From positions 1-58,551 of the forward strand of contig CALUKU010000018.1 in assembly GCA_944321295.1 (NCBI GenBank): DNA of 58,551 nt. The letters run 5' to 3'. Position numbers and translations under genes: made by a program. Shown one piece after another: positions 35,140 through 43,447 of this stretch (positions within the stretch are counted from its first letter, which is position 1; each line of letters opens with the position of its first letter). The notes below the pieces were generated by a model that made no database searches, was not told where the DNA came from, and saw only the letters and a list, made by a program, of their open reading frames with translations. This DNA comes from an uncultured Prevotella sp. (GTDB lineage Bacteria > Bacteroidota > Bacteroidia > Bacteroidales > Bacteroidaceae).

Positions 35140-35610
35140 TCAGTCGTTGCGCGCCGCGTCGGCGGCGCCTGTCTTCATTATGTCTTCAAGGGTGCGGCCG
35201 AAGTCTTCCTGCTCCATGAAGGTGCTTTCGGCCTTGTCGCCGCTCCATATCTCAATGGTATCGTCCATGCCGATGAACCTCACGGCCCGGTCGATGCCTG
35301 CCGCCTTAAGGTGGCGCTTCATGATAAGGAAACGCCCGTTGGCGTCGAGCGTGGCGGCCTCGGCGTCGGCCACGAACTGGCGGAAGACGGCCTGATGGGT
35401 GCTGTCCCAGCGGTTGAGGCGCGAGCGGAGCACGTCCATCTGCCTGTTCCATACGCTTTCGGGGTAGAGCACGAGGCACGGCTGGAAGATGTCCTTGCGC
35501 ACGACGAGCCGCTCTTCGCCCGCGCCCTGCAGCTCCTTACGGAACACGGCAGGGAGGAAGGCGCGGCCCTTCGCGTCGATTTTAGCCTCTATGTTGCCGA
35601 GAAAACGCAT
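35140..35610 (-). CDS. mraZ: Transcriptional regulator MraZ
   Basis: A 156-residue protein with two SpoVT/AbrB-like swapped-hairpin repeats: FLGNIEAKIDAKGRAFLPAVF at the N-terminus (two segments) and a second repeat around ATLDANGRFLIMKRHLKAAG. MraZ forms rings and binds repeats upstream of its own operon to control the division cluster. The promoter and a predicted operator with GTGG repeats lie directly upstream (35638-35699), consistent with autoregulation. The start at 35610 is fixed by the conserved MRFLGN. Confidence 0.96.
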   Translation of the reverse strand: MRFLGNIEAKIDAKGRAFLPAVFRKELQGAGEERLVVRKDIFQPCLVLYPESVWNRQMDVLRSRLNRWDSTHQAVFRQFVADAEAATLDANGRFLIMKRHLKAAGIDRAVRFIGMDDTIEIWSGDKAESTFMEQEDFGRTLEDIMKTGAADAARND

Positions 35611-35637
35611 TTTTGCCTGTCTTATTTAACCACCTTG

Positions 35638-35645
35638 CAAAGATA
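35638..35645 (-). promoter_or_regulatory. -7 promoter box of the mraZ division cluster
   Basis: TATCTTTG on the minus strand, 28 bp before the mraZ ATG at 35610. The GTGG repeats begin 12 bp further upstream and overlap the expected -33 region. Confidence 0.65.
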
Positions 35646-35656
35646 AGCAAAATTCC

Positions 35657-35699
35657 CCACACAGCACCACTTTCCTCCACAAAATTGACGTTTTGCCAC
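35657..35699 (-). promoter_or_regulatory. Predicted MraZ operator: GTGG repeats at 10-bp spacing
   Basis: CCAC on the plus strand (GTGG on minus) occurs at 35657, 35667 and 35677, exactly 10 bp apart, and again at 35696. Known MraZ sites in E. coli and Mycoplasma are short TGGG/GTGG direct repeats with a 10-bp period before mraZ. The site overlaps the promoter, which would suit repression. Confidence 0.65.
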
Positions 35700-35977
35700 A
35701 TATTTTATTGCGTGTGCGTAAGAATGGCATAGGCGACGGCCATGAAGGGAGCGACGGCAAAAAATGAATATTTATGCGTTTTAACGACGGCCCGCGCAAC
35801 CGGGCGGCACACGTTTAAGGCCGCAGGAAGGGCAACGGCCGCACGCCAGGCGGCTTCAGGCGGAACGGAAGCCTATTTACAAGTCTTACAACAACGCCCT
35901 TATTATCAGCGCATTACGGCCGGCAAGCGTTCAAGCTACGCCCAAAACGGCACAATTCGTCCCGATAAAATGCCGCA

Positions 35978-36056
35978 AAACGCGGCAAAACCACCGGTAA
36001 AAGGCGGCCTTCGCGGGGTAAAAAGGCCATCTTTCACACGGCAAAAGGCCACCTTT
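35978..36056. repeat. Four-unit 22-bp palindrome array, copy 8, one unit decayed (gap 35611-36477)
   Basis: Clear cores start at 36000, 36022 and 36044; the register position 35978 is decayed (AAACGCGGCAAAA). A TTATTATCAG box lies at 35900-35909. In the 867-bp gap between divergent mraZ and glsA I see the mraZ promoter/operator, this array and the glsA promoter; the rest looks non-coding. Confidence 0.75.
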
Positions 36057-36428
36057 GGCGTTTCAATTCGTCGAAATTCACGATAAAAACTGCAAAAACC
36101 GGCCATTTCATCGGTGCAAAGCTGTTTTGCGTTTTCTATTCCGTAATTTTATTTTGTCAAATGTTTTAACTTACGGTCGTGCATGTTCATTCATCATTCC
36201 GCATAAATATTCACCTACAACATGTAGCAGACGGCACCGCCACCGACGGCCCGCCGCCCCACCATCATAAGCCTCAGCCGCCGACGGAAGGCGCAAGGCA
36301 GTAACAAGACCGTAAAATCCTACTGCCGCAAACAGCGTTTTACGCCCGGCACAAGTCAGCCGGGCCCGCCATAATCTCATTTGGGTTACAAAATCATATG
36401 AATTCTGATATTTTTCATTAAAATAAGA

Positions 36429-36457
36429 TTGTTTTTGGAAAAGTTACTATATTTTTG
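36429..36457 (+). promoter_or_regulatory. Promoter of the glsA-glsB operon
   Basis: TTG at 36429-36431, 18 bp, then TATTTTTG at 36450-36457; the ATG follows at 36478. Confidence 0.65.
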
Positions 36458-36477
36458 CATTGTGTTAGTAGAGAAAG

Positions 36478-37305
36478 ATGAACGAGATTAGCGAGAAAAC
36501 GATAGACGTAAGGCAGATTTTACGTGGAAAAATGGGCGCGAAGGCGAAATACGTGCCGGGATTTATCGTAAAATGGCTCGAACGGATACTCCATCAGGAC
36601 GAAGTCAACGAATTCTTATGGGACAACCGCGACCGTACGGGCGTGGAATGGCTCGAATCATGCCTTAAATACCTCGACACGACGCTCGACATCGTCGGCG
36701 AAGAGAACCTGCCCGACGGTGACGACGGCCGCCTGTACACCTTCGTCAGCAACCATCCGCTCGGCGGACAGGACGGCGTGGCGCTCGGCGCAATACTCGG
36801 ACGGCATTACGGCGGGAACTTCCGCTACCTCGTGAACGACCTGCTGATGAACCTGCCCGGACTGGCGCCGCTGTGCATACCCATAAACAAGACGGGACGG
36901 CAGAGCCGCAACTTCCCGGCAATGGTGGAGGCGGGCTTCCGCGGCGACAACCACATACTGATGTTCCCGGCGGGTATCTGCTCGCGCAGGATTGACGGCA
37001 CGATACACGACCTGCCGTGGAAGAAGACGTTCATAAGCAAGAGCGTCGAAACGCACCGCGACGTGGTGCCCATCCACTTCGGCGGGCGCAACTCCGACTT
37101 CTTCTACAACCTCGCAGACACATGCAAGCGCCTGGGCATTAAGTTCAACATCGCCATGCTCTACCTTGCCGACGAGATGTACAAGAACCGCCACAAGACG
37201 TTCCGCGTAGCGATAGGCAAACCCATACCATGGCAGACCTTCGACAAGTCGAAAACACCGATGGAATGGGCGAAATACGTGCAGGACATAGTGTATAAGC
37301 TGTAA
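36478..37305 (+). CDS. glsA: Lyso-glycine-lipid O-acyltransferase (PlsC family)
   Basis: A 275-residue acyltransferase. FVSNHPLGGQDGVALG places His93 and Asp99 as the catalytic pair, spaced HX5D instead of the usual HX4D. FPAGICSRR, similar to the glycerol-phosphate binding motif, lies near 163-171. The gene immediately downstream encodes a GNAT N-acyltransferase. This two-gene arrangement and both sequences fit GlsA and GlsB of Bacteroides thetaiotaomicron, which make glycine lipids (GlsB N-acylates glycine, GlsA adds the second acyl chain to the hydroxyl). A lysophosphatidic acid acyltransferase is the alternative. Confidence 0.82.
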   Translation: MNEISEKTIDVRQILRGKMGAKAKYVPGFIVKWLERILHQDEVNEFLWDNRDRTGVEWLESCLKYLDTTLDIVGEENLPDGDDGRLYTFVSNHPLGGQDGVALGAILGRHYGGNFRYLVNDLLMNLPGLAPLCIPINKTGRQSRNFPAMVEAGFRGDNHILMFPAGICSRRIDGTIHDLPWKKTFISKSVETHRDVVPIHFGGRNSDFFYNLADTCKRLGIKFNIAMLYLADEMYKNRHKTFRVAIGKPIPWQTFDKSKTPMEWAKYVQDIVYKL

Positions 37306-37363
37306 AAGCGACGCCGCTAAGGAACAAAGACATATCAACAACAACATTCAACTTTTCTTCAAG

Positions 37364-38356
37364 ATGGGACAAGAGATTATTCAGCCGATAGACAAGCAGG
37401 CGCTCAAAAGCGAGCTTACGCCCGACAGGCAACTCAGGATGACGAACAAGAGCCATAACGAGATTTACATCGTGACGGCACACAACGCACCCAACGTCAT
37501 GAAAGAGATAGGGCGCCTGCGCGAGCTTGCGTTCCGCGGGGCGGGCGGCGGCAGCGGCAAAAGCATGGATATCGACGAGTTCGACACCTGCGACAACTGC
37601 TATAAGCAGCTCATCGTGTGGAATCCCGAAGAGGAAGAGATAATCGGCGGATACCGCTACCTGCTGGGATGCGACGCCGACATCGACGCCGAGGGGCAGC
37701 CCGTGCTGGCCACGAGCCACATGTTCCACTTCTCGGAGAAGTTCATGAAGGAATACATGCCTTGGACCGTGGAACTGGGACGCTCGTTCGTTTCGCCCGA
37801 ATACCAAAGCTCGAAGATGGGCGCCAAGAGCCTCTTCGCCCTCGACAACCTGTGGGACGGCCTCGGCGCGCTCACCGTCATACGCCCCGACATAAAGTAC
37901 ATGTTCGGCAAGATGACGATGTACCCGTCATACGTGCGCAAGGGACGCGACATGATACTGTACTTCCTGAAGAAGCATTTCAGCGACCCCGAGAACCTGA
38001 TAATCCCGATGAAACCGCTGAAAATTGAAACCGACACGGCCGAACTCGAGCAAATCTTCTGCGAAGACACGTTCAAGGCCGACTACCGCATACTCAACCG
38101 CGAGGTGCGCAAGTTGGGCTACAACATCCCCCCGCTGGTCAACGCCTACATGGGACTAAGCCCCACGATGAAGATGTTCGGCACGGCCATCAACTACGGC
38201 TTCGGCGACGTTGAGGAAACGGGCATACTGATAGCCATCGACGAGATACTCGAAGAGAAGCGCATACGCCACATCGACTCATTCATAAAGCAACACCCCG
38301 AGGCGCTAAACATCACCTCCGGGGCGAACAAGATAATATATAAGGATAAAGACTGA
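37364..38356 (+). CDS. glsB: Glycine N-acyltransferase of glycine-lipid synthesis (OlsB-like GNAT)
   Basis: A 330-residue protein related to the ornithine-lipid enzyme OlsB and to 'hemolysin'-annotated acyltransferases. Recognisable segments are RLRELAFRGAGGGSGKSMDIDEFD near residues 50-72 (read as two pieces), IIGGYRYLLG, WTVELGRSFVSPEYQ and GLSPTMKMFGTAINYGFG. It should transfer a 3-hydroxyacyl chain to glycine to form the lyso-lipid used by GlsA. It follows glsA after 58 bp in one operon closed by the hairpin at 38374-38409. Confidence 0.83.
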   Translation: MGQEIIQPIDKQALKSELTPDRQLRMTNKSHNEIYIVTAHNAPNVMKEIGRLRELAFRGAGGGSGKSMDIDEFDTCDNCYKQLIVWNPEEEEIIGGYRYLLGCDADIDAEGQPVLATSHMFHFSEKFMKEYMPWTVELGRSFVSPEYQSSKMGAKSLFALDNLWDGLGALTVIRPDIKYMFGKMTMYPSYVRKGRDMILYFLKKHFSDPENLIIPMKPLKIETDTAELEQIFCEDTFKADYRILNREVRKLGYNIPPLVNAYMGLSPTMKMFGTAINYGFGDVEETGILIAIDEILEEKRIRHIDSFIKQHPEALNITSGANKIIYKDKD

Positions 38357-38373
38357 CACAGCCTTACACATCA

Positions 38374-38409
38374 TGAAGGCCGCCCCCGCGTAGCGAAGGG
38401 CGGCCTTCA
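38374..38409 (+). terminator. Terminator after glsB
   Basis: A perfect 12-bp stem, TGAAGGCCGCCC with GGGCGGCCTTCA, around a 12-nt loop. It shares the AAGGCCGCC word with the 22-bp arrays but is a single hairpin out of that format. Confidence 0.75.
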
Positions 38410-38489
38410 GCATTGTAGGGCGCCACGGCCGGCACGGCCGACAGCAAAAATATAACAGGCGCAAGGATACAGAGTTAACGAAAAATTAC

Positions 38490-38497
38490 TATCTTTG
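38490..38497 (+). promoter_or_regulatory. -7 promoter box of the CoA-transferase gene
   Basis: TATCTTTG followed by CC, 48 bp before the ATG at 38546. Confidence 0.6.
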
Positions 38498-38545
38498 CCA
38501 CCGCTATAATGTCTATACGAAAATAAAACACATAAAAAATTCACT

Positions 38546-40051
38546 ATGGCATACAAACGCATAACGGCGGCCGAAGCCGCCGCAATGATACGCAACGGCG
38601 AGAACTTGGGCCTGAGCGGCTTCACGCCGGCCGGAACGGCAAAGGCCGTAACCAAAGAGCTTGCGAAGAAAGCCGAGGCCGAACACGCTGCCGGACGCGA
38701 GTTTAAGGTAAGCATATTCACCGGCGCCTCAACCGGACAGAGCGCCGACGGCGACCTGGCCAACGCCAACGCGATAAGATACCGCGCGCCGTACACGACG
38801 AACGGCGACTTCCGCCGCCACGTCAACGCCGGCGAGATAGCCTATAACGACATCCACCTGAGCCAAATGGCGCAAGAACTGCGCTACGGCTTCTTCGGCG
38901 ACATCGACTGGGCCATACTCGAAGTGTGCGACATCGACGAGGGCGAAACCACCTGCAAGGCGTATCTCACGGCAGCCGGAGGCATAAGCCCTACGGTGGC
39001 CCGCATGGCCAAGCACGTCATACTGGAGCTTAACTCGTTCCACAGCCCCGAGGCGAAATACCTGCACGACGTCTACGAACCGCTCGACCCGCCCCTGCGC
39101 CAGCCCATACCCATCACCAAGGTGAGCGACCGCATAGGCAGGCCTTACGTCGAGATTGACGCCGGCAAGATTGTGGGCGTGGTAGAATGTGACATCGCCG
39201 ACGAGGCCAGGGCCTTCAAAGACTCCGACCCCGTGACCGACCAGATAGGCCATAACGTGGCCGAATTCCTCGTGGCCGACATGCGCCGCGGCATAATCCC
39301 GTCGTCGTTCCTGCCGCTGCAGAGCGGCGTGGGCAGCACGGCCAACGCCATCTTGGGCGCACTGGGACACGAGAAGAGCGTGCCTGACTTCAACGTCTAC
39401 ACCGAAGTGCTGCAGGACAGCGTCGTCGGCATGATGTTAGAAGGGCGCGTGAAGGACGCCTCGTCGTGCTCGCTTACGGTTTCAAACGAGTGCCTCAAGC
39501 AGATTTACAACAACATGGAGCACTTCAAGAACCACCTGACGCTGCGCCCGAGCGAGATTTCAAACTCGCCCGAAGTGATACGCCGCCTCGGCGTCATCGC
39601 CATCAACACGGCCATCGAGGTTGACATCTACGGCAACGCCAACTCAACGCACATCAGCGGTACGAAGATGATGAACGGCATAGGAGGCTCCGGCGACTTC
39701 GAGCGCAACGCCTACATAAGCATTTTCACCTGTCCGTCGACGGCTAAGGGCGGACTTATCAGCTCGATAGTGCCCTTCGTAAGCCACCAGGACAGCTCGG
39801 AGCACGACGTTAACGTAATCGTGACGGAGCAGGGCGTGGCCGACCTGCGCGGCAAGAGTCCCGCAGAACGAGCCTCGCTCATCATCGAGAACTGCGCCCA
39901 TCCCGACTACCGTCCGCTGCTGCGCGAATACCTGAAGATAGCGAAAACGGGCCACACCCGCCACTGCCTGACGGCCGCCTTCGCCATGCACGACACGCTG
40001 GAGCGCAAAGGCGACATGCATCTGACCGACTTCACCGAATACGTGAAATAA
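38546..40051 (+). CDS. Acetyl-CoA hydrolase/succinyl-CoA:acetate CoA-transferase family protein
   Basis: A 501-residue class I CoA-transferase of the AarC/Cat1/Ach1 family. The glutamate that forms the CoA thioester is Glu287 in NVYTEVLQDS, with the oxyanion loop LQSGVGSTANAIL near 259-271 and GIGGSGDFERNA as the CoA-binding glycine loop. Such enzymes move CoA between succinyl-CoA or propionyl-CoA and acetate in the succinate/propionate fermentation of Bacteroidales. With Pta-AckA and KorAB in this window it gives alternative routes to acetate and succinate. The exact acyl pair is not readable. It is monocistronic with its own promoter and terminator. Confidence 0.9.
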   Translation: MAYKRITAAEAAAMIRNGENLGLSGFTPAGTAKAVTKELAKKAEAEHAAGREFKVSIFTGASTGQSADGDLANANAIRYRAPYTTNGDFRRHVNAGEIAYNDIHLSQMAQELRYGFFGDIDWAILEVCDIDEGETTCKAYLTAAGGISPTVARMAKHVILELNSFHSPEAKYLHDVYEPLDPPLRQPIPITKVSDRIGRPYVEIDAGKIVGVVECDIADEARAFKDSDPVTDQIGHNVAEFLVADMRRGIIPSSFLPLQSGVGSTANAILGALGHEKSVPDFNVYTEVLQDSVVGMMLEGRVKDASSCSLTVSNECLKQIYNNMEHFKNHLTLRPSEISNSPEVIRRLGVIAINTAIEVDIYGNANSTHISGTKMMNGIGGSGDFERNAYISIFTCPSTAKGGLISSIVPFVSHQDSSEHDVNVIVTEQGVADLRGKSPAERASLIIENCAHPDYRPLLREYLKIAKTGHTRHCLTAAFAMHDTLERKGDMHLTDFTEYVK

Positions 40052-40057
40052 ATATAT

Positions 40058-40153
40058 AAATGTAAAAAGGCAAGAAGGGAAACGGTAAAAAGCGCTGACG
40101 CAAACACAGCACGTGCTTTTTACCGTTTCACCTTCTTGCCTTTTTACATTTAA
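40058..40153 (+). terminator. Long hairpin terminator after the CoA-transferase gene
   Basis: AAATGTAAAAAGGCAAGAAG and onward to 40094 pairs with the complement at about 40114-40153, with one small bulge; the arms exceed 30 bp. Parts of the words recur at 40166-40205. Confidence 0.7.
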
Positions 40154-40278
40154 ACCGTTTTTCGTTTTTGTGTAAAAACAGGCAAGAAACATGTAAAAAA
40201 AGGAAAAACTTATATACTCTTTAAGTTTTTTACACCCTTTTTACGCATGACCGCACGGGGCGTCAGCACTTATTTTGG

Positions 40279-40286
40279 TAAGTTTG
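40279..40286 (+). promoter_or_regulatory. -7 promoter box of the DUF3943 gene
   Basis: TAAGTTTG followed by CATTTGC, 32 bp before the ATG at 40318. Confidence 0.55.
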
Positions 40287-40317
40287 CATTTGCAAAACAT
40301 CCATAAAGGCAACGCCA

Positions 40318-41130
40318 ATGAAAAAACGCCTACGCACTTTCATCAACATAATCTTTACGCTGCTGTGCGCCCCCGCAACAGCGACGGCCGCCACGGCGAC
40401 CGACATTAACGTCGTGGCGGACAGCATTGAGGAGCGCAATACGGCAACTGTCGACACCTTAAAAAAGACGAAACACAAGGTGAACATCTACGACCTGCCC
40501 TACTCCACCAAGACAAGCTGCCCCGACTGGGGCCGGATGTGGCTGCACACGGGCGTGCTTTACGCCGCCGGAATAGCCACGCTCGGCGTGCTCGAGCTGC
40601 TGCCCGACAACGCCACGGCATGGAACAAGGAGCGCGTAAGGTCGATACCCTTTTGGAAAAGATGGCCCTATCACGTAAGCCGAGGCCCCGTGTGGGACGG
40701 CGACAACTTCATATTCAACTACATCCTGCATCCCTACGCAGGAGCTGTCTACTACATGGGAGCGCGCAGCATCGGCTTCAACAAGCTCGGCTCGTTCCTC
40801 TACTGCACGGCAATATCAACTCTCTTCTGGGAATACGGCATTGAGGCGTTCATGGAAAAGCCCTCAATCCAGGACCTTATACTAACGCCGCTGTCGGGCC
40901 TGCTGACAGGCGAATGTTTCTATAAGCTGAAGCGCAAGATCGTAAGCGACGGCTACCGCCTGTGGGGTTCGCGCACATGGGGCAACATAGTGGCCTTCCT
41001 CATCGACCCCGTAAACGAGTTGATAGGCCTGTTCGCAGGCAACCCGTGCCGCCAGGCGCTGAAGAGGAAATCGCAACTGAACGTCAGCTGCATGCCGTGG
41101 GCAACGCCGATGGACGGCGGCACCTTCTGA
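40318..41130 (+). CDS. DUF3943 family exported protein
   Basis: A 270-residue protein with a signal peptide (residues 1-25, ending ATATAA). The core region DNFIFNYILHPYAGAVYYMGAR followed by SFLYCTAISTLFWEYGIEAFMEKPSIQDLILTP (read as separate segments near 140-190) is the DUF3943 signature; several hydrophobic stretches suggest an outer-membrane or membrane-associated protein. The function is unknown. It heads a same-strand run with an epimerase, a PAP2 protein and a DUF4294 protein. Confidence 0.75.
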   Translation: MKKRLRTFINIIFTLLCAPATATAATATDINVVADSIEERNTATVDTLKKTKHKVNIYDLPYSTKTSCPDWGRMWLHTGVLYAAGIATLGVLELLPDNATAWNKERVRSIPFWKRWPYHVSRGPVWDGDNFIFNYILHPYAGAVYYMGARSIGFNKLGSFLYCTAISTLFWEYGIEAFMEKPSIQDLILTPLSGLLTGECFYKLKRKIVSDGYRLWGSRTWGNIVAFLIDPVNELIGLFAGNPCRQALKRKSQLNVSCMPWATPMDGGTF

Positions 41131-41235
41131 CTTACGGTGAGCATAACCCGCTGACGGCGCGCGCAAGCTTCTGTAATAAAAATGAAACAAAGCCCATTAA
41201 TCGGCGCGACAAGGCAGTATGTCGGATTTTTTGAT

Positions 41236-41243
41236 TACCTTTG
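41236..41243 (+). promoter_or_regulatory. -7 promoter box of the epimerase gene
   Basis: TACCTTTG followed by CGCC; the ATG at 41295 lies 51 bp downstream. It argues against the in-frame TTG at 41241, which falls inside the box. Confidence 0.55.
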
Positions 41244-41294
41244 CGCCCGTTTAACGCACCGAACAACAGGGCGCAACGTTACTTACGCAAACAC

Positions 41295-42290
41295 ATGAAG
41301 AGGATTTTGGTGACAGGAGCAAGCGGCTTCATCGGCAGCTTCATCGTAGAAGAAGCCCTCAGAAGGGGCTTTGAAACATGGGCTGCGGTGCGCAAGAGCA
41401 GCTCGAGGAAATATCTGACGGACGGCAGGATACGCTTCATCGAACTTAATCTTGACGACCCCGACGACTTGAAAGACAAGCTGTCGGGCCGTGACTTCAG
41501 CTACGTGGTACACGCGGCGGGAGCCACCAAGTGCCTGCATGCCGACGACTTCTTCCGCATAAACACCGTGGGGACGAGAAATCTTGCCGCCGCCGTAACG
41601 GCCACATGCCCCAACCTGGAGCGCTTCGTGTTCATAAGCAGCCTCAGCGTGTGCGGTCCGGTCAGAGAGAAACAGCCCTACAACGACATAACCGCCGCCG
41701 ACACGCCGCGCCCCGACACTGCTTACGGACGGAGCAAGCTCGAGGCCGAGCGCGCCCTCGACGCCATGCCGGGGCTGAAATTCTCGGTATTGCGCCCCAC
41801 GGGGGTGTACGGTCCGAGGGAGAAAGACTACTTCATGATGGCCAAGAGCATAAAGCGGCACGTAGACTTCGCCGCCGGCCTGCGCCCGCAAGACCTCACG
41901 TTCATCTACGTTAAAGACCTCGTGCAGGCCGTATTCCTCGCCGCCGAGCACGGCCGCGACGGCGCACGATACCTGCTGAGCGACGGTAACGTCTACTCGT
42001 CGCGCACGTTCAGCGACCTTATTCAGGCCGAACTCGGCGTCAAGGGCCTGCTGCGCATCAAGGCGCCGCTGTGGCTGCTGCGCGCCATAACGGCCGGAGG
42101 CGACTGCCTCGGCAGGCTGACGGGACGGCTGACGGCGCTCAACAACGACAAATATAAGATAATGAAACAGCGCAACTGGCGCTGCGACATCACCCCGGCC
42201 GTTGACGAACTGGGCTACGAACCGCAGTACGACCTGTGCCGCGGCGTGCGCGAAACCATGGCATGGTATAAGCAAAACAAGTGGTTGTAA
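41295..42290 (+). CDS. NAD(P)-dependent epimerase/dehydratase (extended SDR)
   Basis: A 331-residue extended short-chain dehydrogenase. The nucleotide loop is GASGFIG at 8-14, HAAGATK lies near 76-82, the catalytic Ser is in FISSLSV and Tyr-Lys in YGRSK, with RPTGVYGPRE after. Relatives act on nucleotide sugars or on sterol/dihydroflavonol-like substrates; the substrate cannot be fixed. The ATG at 41295 (MKRILVTG) is chosen because the frame upstream runs into the promoter. The PAP2 gene follows after 70 bp, suggesting a joint role in lipid or glycan metabolism. Confidence 0.85.
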   Translation: MKRILVTGASGFIGSFIVEEALRRGFETWAAVRKSSSRKYLTDGRIRFIELNLDDPDDLKDKLSGRDFSYVVHAAGATKCLHADDFFRINTVGTRNLAAAVTATCPNLERFVFISSLSVCGPVREKQPYNDITAADTPRPDTAYGRSKLEAERALDAMPGLKFSVLRPTGVYGPREKDYFMMAKSIKRHVDFAAGLRPQDLTFIYVKDLVQAVFLAAEHGRDGARYLLSDGNVYSSRTFSDLIQAELGVKGLLRIKAPLWLLRAITAGGDCLGRLTGRLTALNNDKYKIMKQRNWRCDITPAVDELGYEPQYDLCRGVRETMAWYKQNKWL

Positions 42291-42360
42291 GGCCTGCGGC
42301 ACAGGCGACGCACGCCAACGCCGGCACGCACTACAACGAAACATCCATAATCAGACAATA

Positions 42361-43323
42361 ATGATGAATTTCATAAAGCAGCTCTTTGCCATAGAAAAGC
42401 ACCCTAAGAAAGGTCTCCTGGCGCTCGAATGGGTGATGATTGGCTATTGGGCGCTTACGCTTCTGATAGTATTTTTCACATACACTAAGGCCGCCAACCC
42501 CGACGAAATGATTTGGGGACGCGTCAGGGTGGCCGCAATCACGTCCGGAATGTGGGCAGTCTACCGCATGCTGCCGTGCCGGTTGACGCTGTTCCTGCGC
42601 ATAACGGTGCAGATGGCTCTGCTCGGATGGTGGTATCCCGACACCTACGAAATCAACCGCATGCTGCCTAACCTCGACCATTTGTTCGCCCACTGGGAGC
42701 AGGACGTCTTCGGCTGCCAGCCCGCCTTGCTGTTCTGCAAGGCCATGCCGTGGCCCGTCGTTAGCGAGCTTATGAGCATGGGATATGCCGCTTACTATCC
42801 GATGATAGTCGTAGTGGTGATATATTATTTCCTCTTCCGCTACAAAGACTACCAGCGGGCGTCGTTCGTGGTGATGGCGGCGTTCTTCGCTTACTACCTC
42901 GTCTACATCTTCCTGCCCGTCACCGGGCCGACGTTCTACTACAACGCCGTAGGAATCGACAACATCGTCAACGGCATATTCCCTAACGTTCACGACTATT
43001 TCAACTATTATCAGGACTGCCTTGCCACGCCGGGCTACAAGGACGGCGTGTTCTACCAGATGGTGGAGAGCGCCAAGGCGGCGGGCGAACGCCCCACGGC
43101 GGCTTTCCCCAGCAGCCACGCCGGCATAAGCACGGTGCTCATGCTGCTGGCATGGCGCACGGGCGACAGGCGCCTGTTCTACGTGCTGTTGCCGTTTTAC
43201 GTGCTGCTGTGCCTGTCAACCGTCTACATACAGGCCCACTACGCCATCGACCTCATTGCAGGTCTTGTTACCGGAGTCGCGCTCTATTACGCCCTGATGT
43301 GGATCGGCAAGCGCGTGGCTTAA
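42361..43323 (+). CDS. PAP2-superfamily membrane phosphatase/transferase, possibly inositol-phosphate transferase-like
   Basis: A 320-residue membrane protein with about six helices. The PAP2 active-site motifs are PSSHAGISTVLML (domain 2) and YIQAHYAIDLIAG (domain 3, with the nucleophile-activating His and Asp). The layout and the YFLFRYKDY and VYIFLPVTGPTFY segments resemble Aur1/Ipt1-like enzymes that move phospho-alcohols onto sphingolipids, as well as undecaprenyl pyrophosphatases. Start chosen at the first ATG of ATGATGAATTTC at 42361; the open frame extends upstream through epimerase coding sequence. Confidence 0.8.
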   Translation: MMNFIKQLFAIEKHPKKGLLALEWVMIGYWALTLLIVFFTYTKAANPDEMIWGRVRVAAITSGMWAVYRMLPCRLTLFLRITVQMALLGWWYPDTYEINRMLPNLDHLFAHWEQDVFGCQPALLFCKAMPWPVVSELMSMGYAAYYPMIVVVVIYYFLFRYKDYQRASFVVMAAFFAYYLVYIFLPVTGPTFYYNAVGIDNIVNGIFPNVHDYFNYYQDCLATPGYKDGVFYQMVESAKAAGERPTAAFPSSHAGISTVLMLLAWRTGDRRLFYVLLPFYVLLCLSTVYIQAHYAIDLIAGLVTGVALYYALMWIGKRVA

Positions 43324-43339
43324 GCCCTGTTTTACTATA

Positions 43340-43379
43340 AGAAGAGGTTAAAACGGCAGATGTCGCTTTAACCTCTTCT
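43340..43379 (+). terminator. Terminator after the PAP2 gene
   Basis: AGAAGAGGTTAAA (43340-43352) pairs perfectly with TTTAACCTCTTCT (43367-43379) around a 14-nt loop. Confidence 0.75.
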
Positions 43380-43434
43380 AACTACTAAAAGACTACTTTA
43401 ACGCCGCATCCGCAGCTAATTCACCCAAATACGT

Positions 43435-43442
43435 TATTTTTG
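43435..43442 (+). promoter_or_regulatory. -7 promoter box abutting the DUF4294 start codon
   Basis: TATTTTTG followed by CACACATG. Only five bases separate the box from the ATG at 43448, so the transcript may start at or next to the start codon. Confidence 0.55.
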
Positions 43443-43447
43443 CACAC

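Noticed and set aside
35742-36420. Possible small genes or a tRNA in the long gap between mraZ and glsA.
   Set aside because: No cloverleaf, no conserved protein and no ribosome binding site preceding a plausible frame could be seen.
38374-38409. A twelfth 22-bp array, because of the AAGGCCGCC words.
   Set aside because: Only one hairpin with a 12-nt loop is present; there is no second pair in the 22-bp register. It is a normal terminator.
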